From Pseudomonadota bacterium (GTDB lineage: Bacteria > Pseudomonadota > Gammaproteobacteria > Burkholderiales > Sulfuriferulaceae): a stretch of DNA of 50,479 nucleotides. Below the pieces are notes generated by a model. That model ran no database searches. It had not been told where the DNA came from and saw only the letters and a program-made list of their open reading frames with translations. A program made the translations under genes and the position numbers. The stretch spans positions 1 to 50,479 of the forward strand of contig JAJYHV010000003.1 in NCBI GenBank assembly GCA_021790515.1. The letters run 5' to 3'. Below are positions 1-7,389 of the stretch, piece by piece; positions within the stretch are counted from its first letter, which is position 1, and the number at the start of each line of letters is the position of its first letter.

Positions 1-61
1 TGATAAGTAATACTGGGGTCAATCTGCTTTCCTTCGTGTGCGGTGACTTTTTGAGCCAAGG

Positions 62-335
62 CTAGGAGCCTGTCGGACTTGATTCGTCGTACCCGCAGGA
101 TGGCTGCGTGGTGCAGTGCAAGGCGCGGAATGCGACGTTGTGTTGCCCACAACAAGCGGTTCGCAACGATGCAATGTGCCGCGCAGCCGTCCTGCCCTTT
201 GGGTTGCAACCGGAAATCGCGTCTGCGGCGTTGTAAAACTTGCCAATGGAATGACCATTCGCTGCGTTTTACGCCTTGCATCCATCGTTTTCTGGTTGCA
301 ACGGGCACGGCAAATCAAGTCCGACAGGCTCCTAG
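62..335. repeat. MITE-like palindromic element with perfect 23-bp terminal inverted repeats
   Basis: A 23-bp sequence starting CTAGGAGCCTGTCGG (62-84) is repeated as its exact reverse complement at 313-335, enclosing about 230 bp with no convincing gene. Smaller imperfect inverted repeats are nested inside: 98-109 with 185-196, 203-216 with about 290-303, and a short hairpin at 244-258, so the element could fold into a branched structure. The ends carry a TA inside the outer CTAG, which would fit a TA-duplicating transposase of the IS630/Tc1 type, but that is inference. No transposase lies in the window, so it would need one in trans. Ten bases of the terminus recur at 395-404. Confidence 0.7.
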
Positions 336-423
336 GTAACAATGAGATGGCGTGATTTTAAGCTATTTCTGTGACCGTTGCATTATACATTTACGTCGGA
401 CTTGTCTTGGCCTGATACATTGG

Positions 424-469
424 CAACTACATTAACAACTACATTAGTTTATCAACAACCTGTTATAAT
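424..469 (+). promoter_or_regulatory. Promoter region of the ArsR-type gene: 11-bp tandem repeat and -10 box
   Basis: An exact 11-bp direct repeat CAACTACATTA occurs at 424-434 and 436-446, a 12-bp period. A perfect -10 hexamer TATAAT follows at 464-469, with no good -35 hexamer at the right spacing. The repeats fall where the -35 region would lie, so they may be a regulator site. The bases between the upstream palindromic element and this point (336-423) show nothing else recognisable. Confidence 0.45.
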
Positions 470-506
470 CTGATTGTCATAAATTGGCGTCATGGATGGG
501 GGTACG

Positions 507-836
507 ATGTCTCGATTGGTGTTGAATCTTGAGCAGGTAAATCTGATTGACAAGGATGAGCATATCGAACAGGCATCGCGTGCGATGAAGGCCATGGCTC
601 ACCCGCTGCGATTGAAAATCTTGTGTATATTGGGCGATCAAGAAGTTAATGTGCAGGATATCGTGGATCGGGTTGGTACATCGCAAAGCAATATTTCCCA
701 GCACTTGGCCATTTTACGCGATAAAGGGGTGTTGCGGACACGCAAGGATGCGAATCGGGTATTTTATCGCGTGAGCGACACGCGCACGCTGAGGCTTATC
801 AGCCTCATGCGTGACGTATTTTGCGGGTTTACCTGA
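507..836 (+). CDS. ArsR/SmtB-family repressor with a SqrR/BigR-like cysteine pair
   Basis: A small winged-helix dimeric repressor of 109 residues. ATG 507 is preferred because a G-run (498-502) lies just upstream; an in-frame ATG at 492 would add five residues. The DNA-recognition helix region reads SQSNISQHLAILRDKG (about residues 59-74). The arsenic/cadmium ELCVCDL metal site is absent. Only two cysteines occur: C40 in helix 2 (LKILCIL) and C106 near the C-terminus. They are 66 residues apart, the same separation as the persulfide-sensing pairs of SqrR (C41/C107) and BigR (C42/C108). Persulfide or redox sensing is therefore a reasonable inference. The gene ends 8 bp from the convergent neighbour, so its target is not evident from context. 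Confidence 0.85.
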   Translation: MSRLVLNLEQVNLIDKDEHIEQASRAMKAMAHPLRLKILCILGDQEVNVQDIVDRVGTSQSNISQHLAILRDKGVLRTRKDANRVFYRVSDTRTLRLISLMRDVFCGFT

Positions 837-843
837 TTCGTTT

Positions 844-1368
844 TCAGGGGGCAGGAGCAGGGGCAGGGGCAGGGGCAGGAGCACCTGCTGGCATATTCAT
901 GTTTTGGTGCGGCATGTTATGCATCATGCGCCGGTGGTGCGCGCCGGCCATTTCGTTGAAGACGGCTTGCTGTTGTGGTGATAACTGACCATACAGGGTT
1001 TTGGCAGATTCTGCCACTGTTTTCATGCCGTTGGCACGGATAGCCATGGCGTCAGCCATCTGGTGCATGCGTTCCGGCGCGGTGAGTTGTTCATGATTTT
1101 GCATCATCTGACGATGAACATCAGCCATGTCTTTGGCTTGCGCCATGACACTGTCAGCAAAGCCTTTCCAGGCATCGTGCTGGTTGTCGGTGAGTCCGAG
1201 GCGGCTTTTGAGTTTTTCCAGATGGTGCTGCGCCATGCGAACCGGATCGAAGTGATCTTTCCATTCCGCATGGGAAGGCGCGGTGGCGGGTTGTGTGTCT
1301 GCAAACGCGGCGGTGACAAGGCCGAGCGAGAGCGTCAAGCCATACAGGGTATTTTTGATGAGAGACAT
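844..1368 (-). CDS. Spy/CpxP-family periplasmic LTxxQ-motif protein
   Basis: A secreted small helical protein of the Spy/CpxP family, which act as periplasmic chaperones or envelope-stress adaptors. ATG 1368 is chosen because it has an AAAGGA-type ribosome site and starts a clear signal peptide (MSLIKNTLYG..., cleavage near AFA-DT); a longer frame upstream lacks one. Two LTxxQ-like motifs are visible, LTDNQ (about residue 60) and LSPQQ (about residue 127), in a His/Met-rich helical body. The Met- and His-rich C-terminal stretch (HHRRMMHNMPHQNMNM) could bind metal. It ends in an Ala-Pro repeat from a 6-bp tandem repeat likely prone to slippage. It is last in the minus-strand run after crcB and the DUF190 gene. 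Confidence 0.75.
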   Translation of the reverse strand: MSLIKNTLYGLTLSLGLVTAAFADTQPATAPSHAEWKDHFDPVRMAQHHLEKLKSRLGLTDNQHDAWKGFADSVMAQAKDMADVHRQMMQNHEQLTAPERMHQMADAMAIRANGMKTVAESAKTLYGQLSPQQQAVFNEMAGAHHRRMMHNMPHQNMNMPAGAPAPAPAPAPAP

Positions 1369-1448
1369 TGCTATCCTTTCCAGAGAGATTGTCGGCAAGC
1401 GTTGAATGGTTACAGCGCCTGCGTTGGAGAGGAATGGCCTGATTTGGT

Positions 1449-1802
1449 TCAATGGCCGAGGCTGGTATATCCGGAATCGACCGGCGTACGAGTATAGAAC
1501 AGGACAATATTCTCGCGCTCGACGAGATCGAGCAACAGTGCTGCTTCGACTTCCTGAACAAAAAACATCACCTGAATGGTCAGGTTGCCGCCGAGTTCAA
1601 AAAAATGATCTTCCTGTAACTGGCCGTGTCGGCCGAAACCAGCGATGGCCCGGAATGCAGAACCGCCCTGAATGCCGTTTTTTTTCGCCTGTTCGAGCAG
1701 CCATTCGTATAGCAGCGTGTGGTGGTGTTGACGGTTTTCATGGATGTAGAACGTCAGGCAGATGGTTTGTGGGGTTGTGTTTGGCGCAGTCGTGTTTGAC
1801 AT
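1449..1802 (-). CDS. DUF190 family PII-like protein linked to CrcB
   Basis: A 117-residue protein of the DUF190 family, which has a PII-like ferredoxin fold and often sits next to crcB fluoride-exporter genes. The start at ATG 1802 has an AGGAAA ribosome site; an upstream in-frame start at 1844 would overlap crcB. Characteristic pieces are the N-terminal strand TICLTFYIHE, the helix HTLLYEWLLEQAKKNGIQGGSAFRAIAGFGRHG (about residues 28-60), and the ELGGNLTIQVMFFVQ strand. It begins 32 bp after the crcB stop, so the two are almost surely co-transcribed. A role in modulating fluoride export is inferred from context; the ligand is not known from the sequence. Confidence 0.8.
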   Translation of the reverse strand: MSNTTAPNTTPQTICLTFYIHENRQHHHTLLYEWLLEQAKKNGIQGGSAFRAIAGFGRHGQLQEDHFFELGGNLTIQVMFFVQEVEAALLLDLVERENIVLFYTRTPVDSGYTSLGH

Positions 1803-1834
1803 GACATATTTCCTGTTCTGGACGCAGCTTGCTG

Positions 1835-2230
1835 TTATAGCCACCCCTTTGTTTTGAGTAGGTTAAAGCTCGTGATGCCGAGCACTGTCATGAGGAGCGA
1901 GCCGCCGAGGTGAGCCAGGACGTGTATCAGCGCCCATAGATACTCTGTTCGGGAAATAAGGGTGACCGATTCGGCGGAAAAGGTGGAAAAGGTGGTCAGC
2001 CCCCCCATGAATCCGGTAATGATGAATAATCTTGCTGCCGGATGGATGCCAGCGTGTTGGGAGAAAAAAGCCACAGCAACGCCGACGAGATAACCGCCCA
2101 GCAGATTCGCGGCGAGCGTGCCTGGCGGCAGCGTCGGAAACATAGGGTTGAATATGATGCCCAGCCACCAGCGCAGCCATGCACCAATCGCCGCACCGAT
2201 GCCCACAGCAAGAAAACCGATGGCGCTCAT
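1835..2230 (-). CDS. crcB: Fluoride ion exporter CrcB/Fluc
   Basis: A 131-residue four-helix membrane protein, the usual size for a dimeric Fluc fluoride channel that removes cytoplasmic fluoride. Family hallmarks include the N-terminal GIGAAIGAWLRWWLG, the LAANLLGGYLVG helix and the signature GGLTTFSTFSAE (about residues 74-85) with the pore-lining Phe/Ser/Thr residues. The first gene of a minus-strand run with DUF190 and Spy-like genes. I looked for a fluoride riboswitch upstream and did not see the conserved core. Instead a dispersed inverted-repeat element (copy A) lies about 30 bp upstream of the start. Confidence 0.93.
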   Translation of the reverse strand: MSAIGFLAVGIGAAIGAWLRWWLGIIFNPMFPTLPPGTLAANLLGGYLVGVAVAFFSQHAGIHPAARLFIITGFMGGLTTFSTFSAESVTLISRTEYLWALIHVLAHLGGSLLMTVLGITSFNLLKTKGWL

Positions 2231-2258
2231 CGGGTAATTGTTCTCCGGTCCTGGTCAG

Positions 2259-2395
2259 GGAAGCGCTGATTCATTCCCACACGGTCGCGACGGCGGTCCG
2301 GCATCGTAATCCTGACCATGACCTGCGCCGTACGCGTTGCGCTCTTCCTGATTTGACCCGCAGCGTGGCTTATGAAGGAATTAATCAGTGGCTCC
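2259..2395. repeat. Dispersed inverted-repeat element, copy A
   Basis: The left end GGAAGCGCTGATTCATTCC (2259-2277) pairs with the right end at 2377-2395, 15 of 19 bases complementary. The interior shares blocks with copy B at 7185-7276: a CGCGACGG core on the left and TTTGACCCG on the right, with extra sequence between them here. It lies between divergent crcB and plsY. Confidence 0.6.
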
Positions 2396-2516
2396 TTATG
2401 TCATGAGGTCGATCCGGTTGCAGTGTACGGTTTTTTTACCGGGTAGTCAAGTGACGGGAAAACATACCATAGGCGCAGGGTTTTCGTTACAATGCCAGCT
2501 TCGCAGTGAATGAGAA

Positions 2517-3119
2517 ATGGTAATGCTGGCGATTATACTGGCGTATCTGTTGGGGTCTGTGTCGTTTGCCATATTGGTGAGCCGTCTGTTTGGATTGCCG
2601 GATCCGCGTACGCATGGCTCAGGTAATCCGGGAGCGACCAATATGTTGCGTACCGGGCGCAAAAGTGCGGCTGCGCTCACATTGCTGGGTGATCTGGTCA
2701 AAGGCTGGCTGGCAGTCGTATTGGTGCGTGTGATGGTGGAGCAGGGTTTGTCTGCACCGTGGAGCGTGGAGGCAGCCGCCGTGGCAGTGCTGTTGGGGCA
2801 TATCTATCCCGTATTCTTTGGTTTCAAGGGTGGCAAAGGCGTGGCAACTGCGTTGGGTGTGTTACTGGCGATTTCACCTTGGTTGGGTCTGTCATGTGCC
2901 GGGGTCTGGTTATTGGTTTTTGTGGTGACGCGGGTATCTTCGTTATCCGCGCTGACGGCGGCGTTGGCCTCTCCAATCCTGGCCTGGTTCTGGTTACGGC
3001 AACCTCGCGCCGTGTTTGCGCTGGTTTTGCTGGCAGCACTGATTCTCTGGCGTCATCGTGCCAATGTTCGTCGTTTGCTGACAGGAGAGGAAGGCCGTTT
3101 TGTCAAACGGCAATCTTGA
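2517..3119 (+). CDS. plsY: Glycerol-3-phosphate acyltransferase PlsY
   Basis: An integral inner-membrane enzyme that transfers an acyl group from acyl-phosphate to glycerol-3-phosphate, the first step of phospholipid synthesis. Three family motifs are present: GSGNPGATNMLRTGRK (about residues 36-51), the glycine-rich FKGGKGVATALG (about 103-114), and RHRANVRRLLTGEE near the C-terminus. Its 200 residues with about five hydrophobic helices is the normal size. ATG 2517 and ATG 2523 are both possible. A TACAAT -10 lies at 2488-2493. It stands alone, after the copy A repeat and before an unrelated membrane gene. Confidence 0.95.
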   Translation: MVMLAIILAYLLGSVSFAILVSRLFGLPDPRTHGSGNPGATNMLRTGRKSAAALTLLGDLVKGWLAVVLVRVMVEQGLSAPWSVEAAAVAVLLGHIYPVFFGFKGGKGVATALGVLLAISPWLGLSCAGVWLLVFVVTRVSSLSALTAALASPILAWFWLRQPRAVFALVLLAALILWRHRANVRRLLTGEEGRFVKRQS

Positions 3120-3351
3120 AACTTGTCCGGTCATGCATGCCGTCGGTATGGCAACCCGGTGAAACGGAGTTGCGCGGATTTTGTGGCATCATCTGACGTG
3201 GTGTGCGATTTGGCTGTGTGGTTTAACCTTGAGACGAGGCAGACGTGTGGTTTTGCGCTGGATGGTGACGTTGTGTGTGCCTGGGATGGCTGGATTACCG
3301 ATTTTTGGGTGATGTTTTGACGGACATTCCGGCGGGGGATGGGGAGTAGAC

Positions 3352-4155
3352 ATGGCCTGGTTCGAGAAAGAAATGAATTATGCACGCGAGCAGTTGACAG
3401 AAGCGTCACGTGAGTCGATTGCGCTGGCCGGAGATCGGTTGGGCGAGGTAGTCAAAACGGGTGCAGAGCAGGTTGGCGCCGAGTTGCGCGAGGTTGTACA
3501 GACAGCCAGTCAGGAAATGGATGTCAAGCTGGACAAGATTTCCGCCGAGTTGCACAATCAGCGCCAGTTTACCAAGGATGATGTGCGTGAGTTGGTGGAT
3601 TACGCCGCAGAGCGTTTTTCAACAGCGCTTGACGCGCGTATGGTAGTGGTTCGGGAAGAAGTTTCCGAGTTGGTGCAAGAAAAGGTCGAGTATTTCAAGC
3701 AGGAAATCGACCAGTTTTTTATCCGTCGCCAGCAGGATTTGGCACGTGAACGTCATCGCCTGTGGTGGAATGTGTTGATTGCTGTTACCGCTTCGATTCT
3801 GGTTGGCGTAGTCTCTTGGTTTTATCAGCACGTGGCGCGCGGCGAATTGGATTTGTTCGGTATTTTTCGCATTATGATGGCGTCATTGACAGGCGGCTAT
3901 ATTGTGTACCTGCTGGTGCGCATGATATTGCGCTGGCGCAGCATGACTGAACATCGCAAGGACATCATGTTCCTGACTATGCGTTACTGGGGCGTATTGC
4001 GGCCGGAAAATCTGTTTGTTAATGCGTTGTTGCTGTTTTTGGCGTTGATTGCGCTGGAACTGGTTCTGTTCCCGGATTGGTTGTTGCATCTGCCCGGTGG
4101 GGCGTGGATGGACAGAACCGTGCGTGATATGTTCCCCCATTATTGGCATTGGTGA
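3352..4155 (+). CDS. Uncharacterised membrane protein with N-terminal amphipathic coiled coil
   Basis: Not assigned to a named family. The first 130 residues are charged and helical (EQLTEASRESIALAGDRLGEVVK, VVREEVSELVQEKVEYFKQEI), with the 11- and 7-residue periodicity of apolipoprotein-like or coiled-coil segments. Three transmembrane helices follow: about 138-158 (NVLIAVTASILVGVVSWFY), 172-194 and 222-246. A GGGGAG ribosome site precedes ATG 3352. It ends 4 bp before the 6-phosphogluconolactonase gene and so heads an operon with that gene and the proton ATPase. A structural or membrane-remodelling role is possible but not shown. Confidence 0.8.
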   Translation: MAWFEKEMNYAREQLTEASRESIALAGDRLGEVVKTGAEQVGAELREVVQTASQEMDVKLDKISAELHNQRQFTKDDVRELVDYAAERFSTALDARMVVVREEVSELVQEKVEYFKQEIDQFFIRRQQDLARERHRLWWNVLIAVTASILVGVVSWFYQHVARGELDLFGIFRIMMASLTGGYIVYLLVRMILRWRSMTEHRKDIMFLTMRYWGVLRPENLFVNALLLFLALIALELVLFPDWLLHLPGGAWMDRTVRDMFPHYWHW

Positions 4156-4159
4156 AAAA

Positions 4160-4840
4160 ATGGATATGCCGTGCGTGACCCGTTGGCACAAGAGCCTGCA
4201 GTTGTCGGAAGATGCTTTGTTGCGTGTGGCTGCGCGTGCCAGCGAAGCTTTGGCGGCCAGGGGTGTGTTTCATATCGTGCTCTCTGGCGGTAATACGCCA
4301 CGTGAATTGTATATGCGATTGGCGACGTTGGAGACGGATTGGTCGCGCTGGCAGATATGGTTTGGTGACGAACGCTGTCTGCCGGGTAACCATGTCGAAC
4401 GTAATAGTCGTATGGCGGGTGAAGTATGGCTGGATGCTTCGCCCATTCCACGTGCGCAGATTCATGTCATTCCTGCCGAATCGGGTGCCAAGATTGCTGC
4501 GCAGCAGTATGCGCAGCAATTGGCCGGGGTGGCAGAATTTGATCTGGTGCTCTTGGGGTTGGGCGAAGATGGTCATACGGCCAGTTTGTTTCCGGGACAG
4601 GTGGAACAGGATTCGGCGCAGGATGCGGTGCCGGTTTTTGCCGCACCCAAACCGCCACCTGAACGGGTCAGTTTGAGCGTCCGTCGTTTGAGCCATGCGC
4701 GAGAAATACTGTTTCTGGTAAATGGTCGTGGTAAACGGGTTGCGGTGGCGGACTGGAAGGCAGGGAAGGCCATTCCTGCCGCACTGGTGTGTCCTGCGCA
4801 GGGCGTCGATGTGTTGATTACGCCGGATGCTTTGCCATGA
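4160..4840 (+). CDS. pgl: 6-phosphogluconolactonase (DevB type)
   Basis: Hydrolyses 6-phosphogluconolactone in the oxidative pentose phosphate pathway. Family motifs are present: the phosphate loop VLSGGNTPRELY, the WFGDERCLP strand-turn, and LVLLGLGEDGHTASLFPG, which contains the catalytic region. ATG 4160 (or 4166) follows the stop of the upstream gene by 4 bp; the open frame extends further upstream only inside that gene. At 226 residues it matches bacterial DevB-type enzymes. Its stop overlaps the start of the P-type ATPase (ATGA), indicating translational coupling. Glucose-6-phosphate dehydrogenase and edd/eda are not nearby, which is unusual. Confidence 0.93.
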   Translation: MDMPCVTRWHKSLQLSEDALLRVAARASEALAARGVFHIVLSGGNTPRELYMRLATLETDWSRWQIWFGDERCLPGNHVERNSRMAGEVWLDASPIPRAQIHVIPAESGAKIAAQQYAQQLAGVAEFDLVLLGLGEDGHTASLFPGQVEQDSAQDAVPVFAAPKPPPERVSLSVRRLSHAREILFLVNGRGKRVAVADWKAGKAIPAALVCPAQGVDVLITPDALP

Positions 4841-7176
4841 ACACGCAGACGATACCCAGTCATGCGGGATTGACTTCGGCGGAAGCTGCCAATCGTTTGC
4901 TGGCCGCCGGCGCCAACGAGGTTGCTGCGGAAAAAGCTCATCCGTGGCGTGATTTTCTGACCAAATTCTGGGCACCCGTGCCGTGGATGCTCGAAGCTGT
5001 CATCGTGTTGCAGCTTGCGTTGGGCAAGCAGGGCGAAGCCATCGTCATTGCGGTGTTGTTGGTAGTGAATGCGCTGTTGGGTTTCGTTCAGGAAGGCCGC
5101 GCCAATCGGGCGTTGGCCTTGTTGCGCACACGTCTGGACGTACAAGCGCGCGTGTTGCGTGACGGACAATGGCAAATGAAACCGGCGCGCGAACTGGTGC
5201 CGGGTGATTTTGTTCACGTTCGCATGGGCGATTTGATACCAGCCGATTTGCGGCTGGCTGAGGGAGAATTGCAGCTGGATCAATCCAGTCTGACTGGTGA
5301 ATCGTTACCCATAGAGGCCAAGTTCGGTGCGGATGTATTTTCCGGATCGATAGCGACGCGTGGCGAAGCCAGCGGCGAAGTGACAGCAACTGGTACGCAT
5401 ACCCGATTCGGCAAGACAGCAGAGCTTGTGCGCAGCGCCAAAACGGTGAGTCACTTGCAGAGTATCATTTTCGGTATCGTCAAATATCTGGTGGCGTTTG
5501 ATGTGGTGCTGGTGGTGTCATTGCTGGTTTATGCAGTGCTGATGGGAATGCCTTTGACCGATGTATTGCCTTTTGCGTTGATTTTGCTGGTGGCGTCTGT
5601 TCCGGTCGCACTGCCGGCGACGTTTACTTTGGCAACGGCATTGGGGTCGCTGGAACTGGCGCAGCACGGTGTCTTGGTGACACGTTTATCGGCGATTGAA
5701 GAAGCTGCGGCAATGGATGTGCTGGCCAGCGACAAAACCGGCACCATTACGGAAAACCGGCTGACGCTGGCAGAATGGCAGCCTTGGAACGGTGTGGCCG
5801 AAGACGATTTGTTGCGTTATGCTGCCTGGGCCAGCGATGCTGCAACGCAGGATCCGATCGATCTGGCGATTCTTGTCGCTGCGCAGGAGCGTGGCGTGTT
5901 GTCCTTGTCTCCTCAGCGCATTCGTTTTACTCCGTTTGATCCCCAAACCCGCCGTTCTGAACTGTTGTATGCCTGCGATGGCGCACAATGTCTTGCGGTG
6001 AAGGGCGCAGCGGCAGAAATCGCGAGTTTATCCGGACAGACAGGGGTTGCGGATAAAGTAGAAGCGCTTGCCGGACAAGGGTATCGTGTGCTGGGCGTGG
6101 CGCAAGGGGTAGCAGGCAAGTTGCAATTTTCCGGTTTGCTGGCTTTGCAAGATCCTGCACGAACCGATTCGGCACAACTCATTGCCAGTTTGCGTGAATT
6201 GGGTGTGCGGGTCATTATGGTGACAGGCGATGGAGAATCTACGGCGCGCCACATTGCGCAACAGGTGGGGATTGGTGATCGGGCATGTCCGGCAAGTCGT
6301 ATTCATGCGGATACGGTGCAGGCATTGGCAAACTGCGACGTGTTTGCGCAAGTATTTCCTGAAGACAAGTTCGCATTGGTGCAGGCATTGCAGCAACAAG
6401 GGCGAGTGACCGGCATGACTGGTGATGGCGTGAATGATGCGCCCGCATTGAAACAGGCCGAGGTCGGAATTGCCGTATCGAATGCCACGGATGTTGCCAA
6501 AGCGGCGGCGAGTCTGGTGCTGACCCGTCCCGGATTGACGGACGTGCTGGAAGCGGTCAAGACGAGTCGGCGTATTTATCAGCGTATGCTGACTTATACT
6601 TTGAACAAGATTATCAAGACGCTGGAAATAGCCGTGTTCATGAGTGTGGGCGTGATGCTGACCGGAGTGTTGGTGATTACGCCCATGTTGATTGTCATGC
6701 TATTGTTTACCAATGATTTTGTTACCATGTCAATCGCGACGGATCATGTGGATTATGCGCGCAGACCGGAGCGATGGCGTATCCCGGATTTAATGCTGAC
6801 AGCTGCACCTTTGGCCGGTTTTACGTTGCTGCTGTCATTCAGCGTGTTTTTCTTCGGTCGCGATGCATTGCATTTGCCTTTGCCACAATTGCAGACACTT
6901 ATTTTTCTGATGTTGGTGTTTACCGGGCTGGGCAACGTGTTCTTGGTGCGCGAACGCGGCCATTTCTGGCATTCGCGCCCCAGTCGCTGGATGTTGCTGA
7001 GTGCGCTGGCCGATGTGCTGGTAGTGGCAATGCTCGCCACACGAGGTATCTTGATGGCGACGGTGCCGGTGAAACTGATTCTGGTTTTGTTTTTGACGGT
7101 TGTGGTTTATCTGTTCGTGCTTGATTTGATAAAAATTCGCATTTTTCGCTGGCGCAGCAAGATGATGACTGTTTGA
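4837..7176 (+). CDS. P-type (type IIIA) proton-exporting ATPase
   Basis: A plasma-membrane P-type ATPase of 779 residues resembling type IIIA proton pumps. Motifs in order: TGES dephosphorylation loop (about 153-156), the M4 segment PVALPATFTLATALG with the PxxLP signature, the phosphorylated Asp in DKTGTITEN (D299), and the hinge MTGDGVNDAPALK (about 527-539). The heavy-metal CPC and the calcium-pump PEGL motifs are absent. The eukaryotic-type regulatory tail is missing, as is usual in bacteria. ATG 4837 overlaps the pgl stop. A pump that acidifies the outside would help pH homeostasis in an acid or chemolithotrophic habitat. The transported ion is inferred from family, not proven. Confidence 0.85.
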   Translation: MNTQTIPSHAGLTSAEAANRLLAAGANEVAAEKAHPWRDFLTKFWAPVPWMLEAVIVLQLALGKQGEAIVIAVLLVVNALLGFVQEGRANRALALLRTRLDVQARVLRDGQWQMKPARELVPGDFVHVRMGDLIPADLRLAEGELQLDQSSLTGESLPIEAKFGADVFSGSIATRGEASGEVTATGTHTRFGKTAELVRSAKTVSHLQSIIFGIVKYLVAFDVVLVVSLLVYAVLMGMPLTDVLPFALILLVASVPVALPATFTLATALGSLELAQHGVLVTRLSAIEEAAAMDVLASDKTGTITENRLTLAEWQPWNGVAEDDLLRYAAWASDAATQDPIDLAILVAAQERGVLSLSPQRIRFTPFDPQTRRSELLYACDGAQCLAVKGAAAEIASLSGQTGVADKVEALAGQGYRVLGVAQGVAGKLQFSGLLALQDPARTDSAQLIASLRELGVRVIMVTGDGESTARHIAQQVGIGDRACPASRIHADTVQALANCDVFAQVFPEDKFALVQALQQQGRVTGMTGDGVNDAPALKQAEVGIAVSNATDVAKAAASLVLTRPGLTDVLEAVKTSRRIYQRMLTYTLNKIIKTLEIAVFMSVGVMLTGVLVITPMLIVMLLFTNDFVTMSIATDHVDYARRPERWRIPDLMLTAAPLAGFTLLLSFSVFFFGRDALHLPLPQLQTLIFLMLVFTGLGNVFLVRERGHFWHSRPSRWMLLSALADVLVVAMLATRGILMATVPVKLILVLFLTVVVYLFVLDLIKIRIFRWRSKMMTV

Positions 7177-7184
7177 AGATGGTA

Positions 7185-7276
7185 GGGAAACACGGATTCA
7201 TTCTCACATGGCCGCGACGGTGGTCTGGCGATTTGACCCGTAACGCGGTTCATGGAGGACTGAATCAGTGCTTCCC
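7185..7276. repeat. Dispersed inverted-repeat element, copy B
   Basis: Ends at 7185-7203 and 7258-7276 are complementary at 16 of 19 positions; the right end contains AATCAGTGCTTCCC. The interior blocks CGCGACGG and TTTGACCCG match copy A at 2259-2395. It starts 8 bp after the ATPase stop and separates that operon from the TPR lipoprotein gene. Confidence 0.6.
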
Positions 7277-7389
7277 CTGACGGGTAATTTCACGTATTAA
7301 TGTTGGCATGGCTTTCGTGTTAACATCGCGTCGCGGTGGTTTTTAATGATATGGTCTTAACAACGTAAAATTCTTTGGCAGGGTGGGTC

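Noticed and set aside
2231-2330. Fluoride riboswitch upstream of crcB
   Set aside because: The conserved core of the crcB RNA motif is not visible; the space is taken by the copy A repeat.
3123-3320. 65-codon plus-strand frame between plsY and the coiled-coil gene
   Set aside because: No ribosome site and no protein-like features; normal for a 230-bp spacer.
4019-4975. 318-codon minus-strand frame over pgl and the ATPase start
   Set aside because: Shadow of two clearly recognised genes.
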